Origin: Frigididesulfovibrio sp031551885
GTDB taxonomy: Bacteria; Desulfobacterota; Desulfovibrionia; Desulfovibrionales; Desulfovibrionaceae
Reading direction: 5' to 3'
DNA length: 64,000 bases
NCBI GenBank assembly: GCA_031551885.1
Contig: JAVBMX010000027.1
Span: 18,351 to 82,350 of the forward strand
Made by a program: the position numbers and the translations under genes. Each line of letters opens with the position of its first letter. Position 1 is the first letter of the stretch. Below the pieces are notes generated by a model. It saw nothing but the letters and a program-made list of their open reading frames with translations. It was not told where the DNA came from and made no database searches. Of the stretch, positions 18,096 through 26,530 are shown one piece after another.

Positions 18096-18464
18096 ATGTC
18101 TAAACATATTTTGATCGTGGACGATTCTAAAACCGTACGCAACCTTGTGGCCTTCATCATGAAAAAAGAAGGCTTCCGGGTCACCATGGCCGAAGACGGT
18201 TTGGACGGGCTGGAAAAGCTGTACTCCGCCGGAGACGTCGACCTCATCGTCTCGGACATCAACATGCCGCGCATGGACGGGTTCACCTTCATCAGAACCG
18301 TCCGGGAGCAGGAGGCGTACCGGGATCTTCCCATAGTGGTGCTTTCCACCGAAGGACAAGAAAAGGACATCCAGCGGGGCATCAGCTTGGGAGCCAATAT
18401 GTACATGGTCAAACCGGCCCAGCCGGACAAGATGGTCAAGAACATATTGATGCTCCTCGGCTGA
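18096..18464 (+). CDS. cheY: CheY-like response regulator
   Basis: 122 residues forming a single receiver domain with acidic pocket D9/D10, phospho-acceptor D54 (VSDINMPRMDG), the conserved Ser/Thr in VVLSTEG and the Lys in VKPAQP. No output domain, so it is a flagellar-motor-type or signal-sink CheY. It lies 304 bases after cheW and 82 bases before cheA. Confidence 0.95.
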   Translation: MSKHILIVDDSKTVRNLVAFIMKKEGFRVTMAEDGLDGLEKLYSAGDVDLIVSDINMPRMDGFTFIRTVREQEAYRDLPIVVLSTEGQEKDIQRGISLGANMYMVKPAQPDKMVKNILMLLG

Positions 18465-18546
18465 CCGGCACGGAGTCCGGTACAAAAAAAGCGTCGGAAG
18501 TTCCCGGGCGGGCTCCCGAATCCGCGACGCGAGACAAGGATACGGT

Positions 18547-21372
18547 ATGAGTCAAGAATTCATGGATCCGGAATTATTCGCGGATTTTATCATCGAAGCC
18601 AAAGAGCATCTCGAAACCATCGAGCCGAACCTGCTGGAGCTTGAAAAAGCCCCGGACAACCTCTCGCTGCTCAACGAGATCTTCCGGCCCATGCATTCCC
18701 TCAAAGGAGCCTCCGGCTTCCTGGGCCTGAACCGCATGAACGGGCTGGCCCATAAAGCCGAAAACATCCTTGACGAGCTGCGTAAAGGCACCATGGCCGT
18801 CACCAGCGAGATCATGGACACCATCCTGGCCGCCACCGACGCCCTGCGCCAGATGATCGACAACCTTGAGGCGACCAACACCGAGGGCGATGTCGACACC
18901 TCGGCGATCATCGCCACCTTGGACGCGATCATGGCCGGGGAAACCCCCGCCGCCCCCCTTACGGCCAAAGAAGCGGCTCCCGCCGCGCCGGCCGCGCCTG
19001 TGGAGGCTCCCGCGCCCCAAGCCCCGGTCGTCGCTTCCGTCGCCGAACCGATGGACTCCGGCTCCGGCCGGATGGGCGATGTGCAGGCCTGGATCGAAGG
19101 CTTGGCCGATCAGCCCGCCTATGCCCTCACCGCCTTCGGCGAAGGGCACCTGCGCGATTTTACCGAAGAAGCCAAAGAAAACGTCTCCAACCTCTCCGAC
19201 GGTCTGCTCGAGCTGGAAAAGCATCGTGAGGGCCAGCACGACCTGATCAACGACATTTTCCGCTTCTTCCACAACCTGAAAGGCAACAGCGGGATCATCG
19301 GTTTTCACGAGATGAACGGCCTCACCCACGAGGCCGAGACCCTGCTGAACGCGGTGCGCAAAGACGAGTACCCCGTCACCTCACCCCTGGTGGACCTGCT
19401 GCTGTTGGCCGTGGACGTGCTCGAAGCCCTGATCTACCGCATCGACCCCGCCAAGGGCCAGGTTACCCCCTTCGACACTTCGGAGATCCTGGGCAAGCTG
19501 CAAAAAGCCGTGGCCGGCGAAGGCGTTTCTTTGCCGGAAAGCCTCATGGCGGCGGTTCCCGTCGCGGCCGCCCCCGCTCCGGATGTTTCCGTCGAGGCGG
19601 GTTGCCCGGCCGTTTCGGAAGGCGCGGGGCATTCGCAGGAAGACGTGCAGATCTTTCGCGAAACCGTTGCCCAGCAGATGGGCAACATCAAGGGCGCGTT
19701 GGACGGCATGCGGGCCGACGGCGCGAACCGCGACTTCCCGGACGCCATGTACCGCTCCCTGAGCACCCTGCAGAATTGCTGCGGCTTCATGGGCCTGGAA
19801 GAAATCAAAGTTTACGCCGGGCGCACCGCCGGCATCGTCGACCAAGGCCGCAACACCGGCATAGATTTCTCCCTTATGGCGGATCTGCTCGACCAGGAAT
19901 GCGCCATCATCGCCGACATGATTGAAGCCGCCATCACCGGTATGGGCGGCGGAGCCCCGGCGGCCGCCGCGCCGAAGGCCGAGGCATCCGCTCCGGTTCC
20001 GGCCGAACCCGCCGCCGCGAAAGTGGAGGCCGCGTCTTCAGAGGACGCCCCCGCTGCCGAAGCGCCCAAGCCGGCAACCCCGGCGGCAAAGCCCGCCCCC
20101 GCTCCGGCGGCTCTCGCCGCTCCGGGCGGCAAAGCTCCGACTCCGGCCAAGGCGGACGAGGCCCAAAACAAATCTTCCTCGACCATCCGCGTGGACCACG
20201 AAAAGCTGGACCACCTGATGAACCTGATCGGCGAACTGATCATCAACCGCAACCGATACTCCATGCTGGCCCGCCAGTTGGAAGAAATCTCGCATTCGCA
20301 GGTGGGGGTCATCGCCCAGAACCTTTCGGAAACCACCTACGCCATGGCGCGCATCTCCGACGACCTTCAGGACACCATCATGAAGGTGCGCATGGTGCCC
20401 GTGTCTTCCGTGTTCTCCCGCTTCCCGCGCCTGGTGCGCGACCTTTCCCGCACAAGCGGCAAGGAAGTGGAGCTGATCATGGAAGGCGAAGAGACCGAAC
20501 TCGACAAGAGCGTGGTCGAAGTCATCGCCGACCCGCTGGTCCACCTGATCCGGAACTCCGTGGACCACGGCATCGAGCCTGAAGACGCCCGCCGCGAACG
20601 CGACAAAGACCCCAAAGGCACCGTCTGGCTGCGCGCCTATTACAAAGGCAATTCCGTCGCCATTGAAATCGAGGACGACGGCAAGGGCATCGACCCGGAA
20701 AAGATGCGCGAGGTGGCCATCCGCAAGGGTATCCTCACCCCCGAGGAAGCCAAGCTCCTCGACGAACGCGAGTCCATGGAACTTATTTTCGCCCCCGGGT
20801 TCTCCTCCGCCGAGGTGATCACCGACATCTCCGGCCGGGGCGTCGGCATGGACGTCGTCCGCACCAACATCAAGAACCTCAAAGGCAGCATCAGCATTTC
20901 GTCCGAGGTCGGCAAAGGCACCAAGTTCACCCTGTCCCTGCCCCTGACCCTGGCGATTATCGACGCGCTCATGGTCAACGTGGACAAGGAAATGTTCGCC
21001 ATCCCCCTGGATGCCGTTTCCGAAACCACCAAGATCGAAGCCTCGCGTCTCACCGACGTCAAGGGCCGCAAAGCCGTCACCCTACGCGGCGAGGTCCTCG
21101 GCATCGTCAGTCTGGCCGAGCTTCTGGGTCTGCCCAGCCACATGGCCGAGCAGGAAATGCTTTCGGTGGTCGTCATCCAGGACGGCGAGCGCCGCCTGGG
21201 CCTGGTGGTCGACCGCCTGCTCGAACGCCAGGAAGTGGTCATCAAGCCCCTGGGGTCCTACCTCGGCGACATCAAAGGCATCTCCGGGGCCACCATCATG
21301 GGCGACGGCAGCGTCATCCTCATCCTCGACCCGCACGAAATCTATATTCTGGCTACCTCGAAAGCGGGGTAG
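18547..21372 (+). CDS. cheA: CheA, chemotaxis histidine kinase with three HPt-like domains
   Basis: 941 residues, much longer than a typical CheA (about 650). HPt1 has phospho-His H50 (PMHSLKGASGFLG) and HPt2 has H242 (FFHNLKGNSG). A third HPt-like domain around 365-440 has Arg at the expected His position (R403, YRSLSTLQNCCGFMG), so it cannot be phosphorylated there. A long Ala/Pro-rich linker (about 460-535) leads to the dimerisation domain (VDHEKLDHLMNLIGELI), the HATPase with N-box HLIRNSVDHGIEP and glycine motifs DDGKGID and GRGVGMDVV, and a C-terminal CheW-like domain. It phosphorylates CheY and CheB of this cluster. No P2 domain is obvious. Confidence 0.95.
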   Translation: MSQEFMDPELFADFIIEAKEHLETIEPNLLELEKAPDNLSLLNEIFRPMHSLKGASGFLGLNRMNGLAHKAENILDELRKGTMAVTSEIMDTILAATDALRQMIDNLEATNTEGDVDTSAIIATLDAIMAGETPAAPLTAKEAAPAAPAAPVEAPAPQAPVVASVAEPMDSGSGRMGDVQAWIEGLADQPAYALTAFGEGHLRDFTEEAKENVSNLSDGLLELEKHREGQHDLINDIFRFFHNLKGNSGIIGFHEMNGLTHEAETLLNAVRKDEYPVTSPLVDLLLLAVDVLEALIYRIDPAKGQVTPFDTSEILGKLQKAVAGEGVSLPESLMAAVPVAAAPAPDVSVEAGCPAVSEGAGHSQEDVQIFRETVAQQMGNIKGALDGMRADGANRDFPDAMYRSLSTLQNCCGFMGLEEIKVYAGRTAGIVDQGRNTGIDFSLMADLLDQECAIIADMIEAAITGMGGGAPAAAAPKAEASAPVPAEPAAAKVEAASSEDAPAAEAPKPATPAAKPAPAPAALAAPGGKAPTPAKADEAQNKSSSTIRVDHEKLDHLMNLIGELIINRNRYSMLARQLEEISHSQVGVIAQNLSETTYAMARISDDLQDTIMKVRMVPVSSVFSRFPRLVRDLSRTSGKEVELIMEGEETELDKSVVEVIADPLVHLIRNSVDHGIEPEDARRERDKDPKGTVWLRAYYKGNSVAIEIEDDGKGIDPEKMREVAIRKGILTPEEAKLLDERESMELIFAPGFSSAEVITDISGRGVGMDVVRTNIKNLKGSISISSEVGKGTKFTLSLPLTLAIIDALMVNVDKEMFAIPLDAVSETTKIEASRLTDVKGRKAVTLRGEVLGIVSLAELLGLPSHMAEQEMLSVVVIQDGERRLGLVVDRLLERQEVVIKPLGSYLGDIKGISGATIMGDGSVILILDPHEIYILATSKAG

Positions 21373-21400
21373 GCGAAGACGGGAAACAGAGAAGAAATAC

Positions 21401-21450
21401 CGAGAGGAAGGGGGGAACTTTTTTGCAAAAAAGTTCCCCCCTTCCTCTCG
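21401..21450. terminator. Perfect 50-base palindrome, probable terminator of the che operon
   Basis: Two perfect 25-base arms (21401-21425 and 21426-21450) with no central spacer. Each arm holds a G6 or C6 block followed by a T or A run, so it would form a strong hairpin on both strands. It starts 29 bases past the cheA stop. Confidence 0.7.
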
Positions 21451-21846
21451 AGCTCTCCTTCCCCCCCTCAAAAAACTCTTATTTATTCCATCAAGCTCCG
21501 GGTCAAACACAAATCGCCGTCGGAGAACAAGCGACCGCCTATCACCACGCAACACCGGCATAGGGCGAAGCCTGCTCCGACGCCGGAGCACACCAAGCCT
21601 CCCCCCCCCGCCCCGACAAAGCGTTGTCTTGAAGGTCCCCCCGCTTTCGGGCACACTTGTTTTTTACGGGCCGCGTCCCTCACGCCGAAAAAATCCATCT
21701 GAGCACAAGCGCGACCGCCCATACCCACAATCAAAGTTTTTTGGGGAAGGAATGGGGGCGTGGGGGAAGGGAACCCCCTTTTTTGAAAGAAAGGGGGTTC
21801 CCTTCCCCACATGCACCCCACCCTCCACCCCTCTTTGGAGCCTTCC
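21451..21846. other. Intergenic spacer with a second long hairpin
   Basis: About 400 bases between cheA and mutM. A second near-perfect hairpin (21760-21810) again pairs G-runs with C-runs around a T/A-rich core. I see no gene in either strand. Confidence 0.5.
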
Positions 21847-22905
21847 ATGCCTGAACTGCCTGAAGTGGAAACAATCGTCCGTACCCTGCGACCGCAGGTC
21901 GACGGCCGGATCATCACCAATATGCGGGTGCTTTTTCCCAAGACGCTCCAGACCGGAGAGGAGTTCTTGCCCGAGCTTGTCGGGGCGCGCATTGCGGCGG
22001 TCCGCCGACGGGCCAAGCTGGCCATGCTCGATCTGGTTCTGCCCGACGGCTCGCCCCTCATCGCGGCATTCCACTTGAAAATGACCGGAAAATTCTTTGT
22101 GCACCCGGCCGGAACCGAACCCCTCAAGCATACCCGGTTGATCTTCGATCTGGCGGAAGTGCCTGCGGACCAAGCCACATCCGTGCCGAAGCCGACACCG
22201 CTCGAACCCGCCACGGGGGCGAACGGCCGGGCCAAGCCCGGTCGTTCGCCTCACGAGGGGGTTTGGGGTGCCGTCCGCGTCGGGAAAGGAGAAAACATTT
22301 CGCATCGCGGGAGTACCGATGACCGGCGGACTGCGGTAGCCCTGGCTATAGTCCCCCCAACGGGGTCCGGGGCGGAGCCCCACTCCCAGCCTGCCGGGCG
22401 ACTTTTTTTTGACGACACCCGCAAGTTTGGATACTGCCGGCTGATGCGCCCAGAATCATTGCTTCAGTGGGATTTTTGGACCAAACTGGGACCGGAGCCC
22501 TTGGTAACTCCCGCTGCGGAACTGGCTGTGCTGTTGCATTCCGGCAATCGGGCGATCAAGGCGGCTCTGTTGGACCAGACCGTACTGGCCGGGGCGGGAA
22601 ACATTTACGCGGACGAATCCTTGTTCGCGGCGGGCATTGCCCCCACGGCGCGCGCTCGGGATATCGCCCTCGAACGACTGACCGTGCTGGCCGAAAAACT
22701 GCAGGCCGTGCTGCAAAAATCCATCGAGGAATGCGGCAGCTCCATTAGAGACTACCGCGACGCGGCCGGCAACGCGGGAGCTTTTCAGAACAGCTTTGCC
22801 GTTTACGGCCGGGCCGGACAACCGTGCGTACGCTGTGGAAAAACCCTGCAAAGCGCCCGCGTGGCGGGCCGAACCACGGTGTTTTGCCCGCATTGCCAAA
22901 AATGA
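21847..22905 (+). CDS. mutM: Formamidopyrimidine-DNA glycosylase (MutM/Fpg) with an in-frame insert
   Basis: 352 residues against the usual 270 or so. It removes oxidised purines such as 8-oxoguanine and cleaves the AP site. Catalytic P2 and E3 follow the initiator Met (MPELPEVET). Lys in HLKMTGKF, the helix-two-turn-helix (LLDQTVLAGAGNIYADE) and the zinc finger CVRCGK...CPHCQK are all present. The extra 80 or so residues (about 105-184) interrupt the segment between LIFDLAEV and RLFFDDTRKFG, which are contiguous in ordinary MutM. The insert is rich in Pro, Gly, Arg and Ala, and its DNA contains hairpins (see the repeat at 22159). The insertion keeps the frame, so the enzyme may still work. 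Confidence 0.9.
   Translation: MPELPEVETIVRTLRPQVDGRIITNMRVLFPKTLQTGEEFLPELVGARIAAVRRRAKLAMLDLVLPDGSPLIAAFHLKMTGKFFVHPAGTEPLKHTRLIFDLAEVPADQATSVPKPTPLEPATGANGRAKPGRSPHEGVWGAVRVGKGENISHRGSTDDRRTAVALAIVPPTGSGAEPHSQPAGRLFFDDTRKFGYCRLMRPESLLQWDFWTKLGPEPLVTPAAELAVLLHSGNRAIKAALLDQTVLAGAGNIYADESLFAAGIAPTARARDIALERLTVLAEKLQAVLQKSIEECGSSIRDYRDAAGNAGAFQNSFAVYGRAGQPCVRCGKTLQSARVAGRTTVFCPHCQK
22159..22399 (+). repeat. Palindromic element inserted in frame within mutM
   Basis: About 240 bases with no counterpart in normal mutM. They include a hairpin with one mismatch (22218-22250) and a GGGG...CCCC hairpin near 22370-22382, resembling the GC-rich hairpins found between genes elsewhere in the window. No stop codon occurs in the mutM frame. 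Confidence 0.6.
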
Positions 22906-22930
22906 CGACCGACCAAGAGGAGAATCCTTC

Positions 22931-23563
22931 ATGCGCTTGTTCTGCTGCATCGCCCTGTTCATGCTGTGCATCCCGGCTTGTTCCCACTCGGTGACCCCAA
23001 CCCCCGTCGCGGCCGAACCCGGTTTCACCAACGCCCTGCGCGTCCATGTGCGGGATGCCGCGGGCGAACCCATACCGGGCGTGCGACTTGAGCCGTCCTG
23101 GGGAGAAGGTTCGGTTTCGTCGAGGCAACAAGCCGCCCGCCTCCCCGTGGGGCAAGGCGAGTTGGTGCTCCGCTTGGAAGGCGGCGAGATCGTGATGCTG
23201 CCCTGGAAGCTTCCCGCCCGTGACGCCGATGTGGAAATCACCCTGTATCCGGTGACGGCCAAGGCCGGAAAACGCCTGGAGTTTGCCCTGCCGGTGCAGA
23301 TGGGCACGGGTTATATCTGGCATCCGCTGCGGGCGGACTCAGGTTGTAAACAAGGGGCCTTTGAGAAGCGCCGGGGAGATGCCCCGAATCTGGTGGGCGG
23401 CTCCGGCACCCAGCAGTTCCTCTGCCCGAGCAGAAAAGCGGGCGACCACGCCGAGGGCTTTGTCCTGGCCCGCGTCACCAAAACCGTCGAAAGCGCCTAC
23501 CCGACCACGGAAAACGGCCGGCTTCTGTACCGCGTCGCGGTCCTGCTGGTCGCGGTTCGGTAA
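22931..23563 (+). CDS. Lipoprotein, possibly chagasin-like
   Basis: 210 residues with a lipoprotein signal (MRLFCCIALFMLCIPACS; lipid-anchored Cys about residue 17). After a carboxypeptidase-regulatory-like beta region (LRVHVRDAAGEPIPGVRLE), the C-terminal half has GTGYIWHP and a later beta strand pattern that faintly recalls chagasin-type cysteine-peptidase inhibitors. I rate that resemblance weak. It begins 26 bases after mutM. Confidence 0.6.
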   Translation: MRLFCCIALFMLCIPACSHSVTPTPVAAEPGFTNALRVHVRDAAGEPIPGVRLEPSWGEGSVSSRQQAARLPVGQGELVLRLEGGEIVMLPWKLPARDADVEITLYPVTAKAGKRLEFALPVQMGTGYIWHPLRADSGCKQGAFEKRRGDAPNLVGGSGTQQFLCPSRKAGDHAEGFVLARVTKTVESAYPTTENGRLLYRVAVLLVAVR

Positions 23564-23755
23564 AACCCCGCCGCCGAGCGAATCGCAAACCGCCCATCAC
23601 TCGTCCCTCGGCCGGGTGGTGGGTTCTTGTTTTTTCCGATATAGCGTTCGGGAAACGACGGCAAAGACCGGCGCCGGATCGATTTGGACGCGAAGCCGGC
23701 TGGCGCCGCCGCCCTCCGCAAAGGCCGGTCCCGATCCGGGCGAACAGGAGCCCCC

Positions 23756-24301
23756 ATGAACCGAAGCAATACGGAACGACTGCGCGCGGCCGTGCGCTCC
23801 CTTCCCGATCGCCCCAAGCCCGGGGTGATCTTTCGCGACATCACTCCCGTGCTCGGCGACGCCGGGCTCTTTCACCTTGCCATGGAAGAACTGGTCACGC
23901 CTTTTCTGATCTCCGGAGTACGCAAGGTCGCGGCCATCGACGCGCGCGGCTTTATTTTCGGGGGCGCGGCGGCGCAACGGCTTTCGGCAGGGTTCGTGCC
24001 CGTGCGAAAAAAAGGCAAGCTTCCCGGGTCGACCGTGAGCGCTGCCTACGAACTGGAGTACGGCACCGACGAGTTGGAGATTCATACCGACGCGGTCACG
24101 CCCGGAGAGCGGGTGCTGCTGGTCGACGACCTCATCGCCACCGGCGGCACGGCCGAAGCGGCGGTTCAGCTCCTGCGCGGCCTGGGCGCGGACCTGGTGG
24201 GAGCCTGCTTTTTCATCGACCTGGCCGACCTGGGCGGGGCGGACAAGCTGCGCGCCCTCGGCCTGAAGGTGCACACCCTGGTGCCGTTTCCGGCTCGCTG
24301 A
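23756..24301 (+). CDS. apt: Adenine phosphoribosyltransferase
   Basis: 181 residues. It converts adenine and PRPP to AMP. The hood motif KPGVIFRDITPVL, AAIDARGFIFG and the PRPP loop VLLVDDLIATGGTAEAA are all present and typical of Apt. The ATG at 23756 follows a CAGGAG ribosome site; upstream frame extension is not plausible. Cytoplasmic purine salvage. Confidence 0.95.
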   Translation: MNRSNTERLRAAVRSLPDRPKPGVIFRDITPVLGDAGLFHLAMEELVTPFLISGVRKVAAIDARGFIFGGAAAQRLSAGFVPVRKKGKLPGSTVSAAYELEYGTDELEIHTDAVTPGERVLLVDDLIATGGTAEAAVQLLRGLGADLVGACFFIDLADLGGADKLRALGLKVHTLVPFPAR

Positions 24302-24346
24302 CCACCGTTGCTTCCCCTCACGCCGACATCCCGCCTGGAATCCCCC

Positions 24347-25453
24347 GTGAAAAAAATCTTGCTCCTGCTCGGCCTGCTTGCTTGCAGCTGTGTCGCGCAG
24401 CCGACTGAGGCCGCGCAACCGGCCGAACCGATCGCTCGAGAACCCGATGCCCAACACCCATCCGCGCCGAAACCTATTCCGGCCTGGGTGGAAAAAAATG
24501 CGGCGACCCTCGGCCCCAAAACATCCCCGCCCAAAGGGTGGCTTCTTGTGGACTCCCAGTCCGGCGATCTGAACGGCGACGGCCGCAAAGACCTCGTCGT
24601 GGTTCTGGAAGAGCAAGCCGAAGACGGTGAACGCCCGGATCCGGAAGACGCCCCTCCCCGCCTGCTCGTGGTGCTTCTCGCCCGGACCGACGGCAGCCTG
24701 CGGACGGCCCACGTCAACCCCTCTTTGGTGCTGAATCGTTTTTCCGGCGGCGTGTTCGGCGACCCCTTTGAGGGCATCGCCGTCGAAAACGGCTCGCTTG
24801 CCATCAGGCATTATGGCGGCAGCAACTTTCGCTGGAGTTGGGAAATGGAGTTCCGGTATGTCGACGGCCTGTTTCGCCTGGCCGGGCTGACCCATGGAAG
24901 CATGTACACCGGCACCGCCAACGGGGAAGACACCACCTGCGACTTTCTTCGCGGCACCGTGGAACGGCGCGCCTCCGGCGGGCCGGAAGACGGCGCTCTT
25001 CTTTACAGCGGGAACATGGAAAGCAAGCTGTACCCATTCGACCAAGCGGACTTTGACGAAATCACCGCAAACGCCGAGATCCCTTTTCTTCCCGATCTCG
25101 GCTATTATGACTACGACCGGATCGCCTCTTGCCCGCCGTCGCCGCCGCGCATCAGCGCCGGGCAAGCTCTCGATCGGGTCAAAGAAGCCCGCTGTCCGCG
25201 CTACGTCAAAACGCAGTTGCCCCTGACCCCCGCGATGCTGCATACCTATGCGAAGCTGCTTGGGTACAAAATTCCCGGATATCGCTACCAGGGGAGCGAC
25301 GGAGAGCTGGAGTACCACACCCTGAACATCGCCGACGACGGGCAAGGTCACACCACGGGCATGACCCATGTCATTCTGTACAAAGAAGCCGGATCGGAGC
25401 GCATCACCCGATACGAAGTCGACGATGCCGACGGAAAAATCCGCGAACAATAA
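24347..25453 (+). CDS. Lipoprotein with an FG-GAP-like motif
   Basis: 368 residues from a GTG start giving a lipoprotein signal (MKKILLLLGLLACSC). Residues about 65-90 read DSQSGDLNGDGRKDLVVVLE, a calcium-binding FG-GAP/VCBS-like DxNxDGxxD motif. The remainder shows no known domain. A TTG at 24308 would lengthen it but would spoil the signal peptide. Its stop is 19 bases from the stop of the convergent HPP gene. Confidence 0.65.
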   Translation: MKKILLLLGLLACSCVAQPTEAAQPAEPIAREPDAQHPSAPKPIPAWVEKNAATLGPKTSPPKGWLLVDSQSGDLNGDGRKDLVVVLEEQAEDGERPDPEDAPPRLLVVLLARTDGSLRTAHVNPSLVLNRFSGGVFGDPFEGIAVENGSLAIRHYGGSNFRWSWEMEFRYVDGLFRLAGLTHGSMYTGTANGEDTTCDFLRGTVERRASGGPEDGALLYSGNMESKLYPFDQADFDEITANAEIPFLPDLGYYDYDRIASCPPSPPRISAGQALDRVKEARCPRYVKTQLPLTPAMLHTYAKLLGYKIPGYRYQGSDGELEYHTLNIADDGQGHTTGMTHVILYKEAGSERITRYEVDDADGKIREQ

Positions 25454-25472
25454 GCAACGACGGTGCGGCCCC

Positions 25473-26210
25473 CTACCACCAGTACATGGGGTAGCGCCGA
25501 GCCTTGGAAAAATTGTTCCAGACCACCCCAATCAGCACCAGCACAAGCACGCTCAGCCCAACCGGGTATAGGGCGTAGCTGTAGCCGTAACCTTTCAACT
25601 CCGCGCTGCCCACCACGGCGATAAGAGCCGTGGCCCCGCCGGGCGGGTGCAGGGTGGCGGTGACGTGCATGGCCGAAATGGAAAGCGCCACGGCCAGGGC
25701 CGAGGCCGCCCACAAGTATTCCCCTCCCAACACCTGATGGGCGAAAACGCCGGCCAGGGCGGATACCACATGCCCGCCGACGACGTTGCGCGGCTGGGCG
25801 AACGGCGCGTGCGGCGCGCCGAACACCAGCACGCAGGAAGCCCCGAAGGAACCCAGCAAAAGCCCCTGCTCCTGCCGGCCCCAGACCTCGATATTCACCA
25901 GCGCCAGGGCGAGTATGCCCAGAAATGACCCGCAAAACGACCACAGGGTGTCGACCAGGGAAAAGTCGGCCGTGGCCGGGTTTTTCCCCCGCATCTTGTA
26001 AAAATAGGCCAGAAACCGCGTGCCGAAACGGCGCACAAAGTGACGCCGGGGACGACGCGCGCCGGGCACGACCTTATGGCCGGCCGGTTCGCCCGCAAGG
26101 CGCTCCAGACCTCGGCGCAGCTTACGGGCCGGAACGCGGGCGGACACGGCCCGCCGCAGGTGTTCTTTCTCGGAGACCGGGGGCGAGAGGAAACGCTTGG
26201 AGGAAGACAT
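25473..26210 (-). CDS. HPP-family integral membrane protein
   Basis: 245 residues. After about 85 basic residues, four to five membrane helices follow and contain the family signature HPPGGATALIAVVG. FGAPHAPFAQPRNVVGGH is also typical. HPP proteins have been linked to nitrite transport in some organisms, but the substrate here is unknown. I chose the ATG at 26210 because GAGG lies just before it. It is divergent from the CLC gene. Confidence 0.85.
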   Translation of the reverse strand: MSSSKRFLSPPVSEKEHLRRAVSARVPARKLRRGLERLAGEPAGHKVVPGARRPRRHFVRRFGTRFLAYFYKMRGKNPATADFSLVDTLWSFCGSFLGILALALVNIEVWGRQEQGLLLGSFGASCVLVFGAPHAPFAQPRNVVGGHVVSALAGVFAHQVLGGEYLWAASALAVALSISAMHVTATLHPPGGATALIAVVGSAELKGYGYSYALYPVGLSVLVLVLIGVVWNNFSKARRYPMYWW

Positions 26211-26530
26211 AAAAACCTCATAGGCCGGACGTTGTGAACCGATCGCCGCCTTCGTCCGACGCCGGGTCGGTTTGAGCGACAAGGCAACGGGCGGCGGCGC
26301 CCGATCCGAACCGAACAAAAGGATGAATGTCGTTATAATGCCGGATTTGCGGCGCAAGGTCGAGGGAAAAGCAACACTCCGGCGGAAGGCAAAATCCAAA
26401 CCGTTCACGTTCCGGGACGAAAAGAAAGAGCGTGCCCGCCTTTCTTTCTCACGCCGATATGGTTGACCGCTCCCCTCGGGGAGGCGTAGCTTCCCGAAGC
26501 CCGTCAAAAAAACTACGGGCGGCCGTCGTC
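26211..26530. promoter_or_regulatory. Divergent intergenic region between the HPP gene and clcA
   Basis: 320 bases that should hold promoters for both genes. The CLC frame is open upstream to 26432, so the CLC protein could start earlier. No conserved RNA element is recognisable. Confidence 0.4.
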
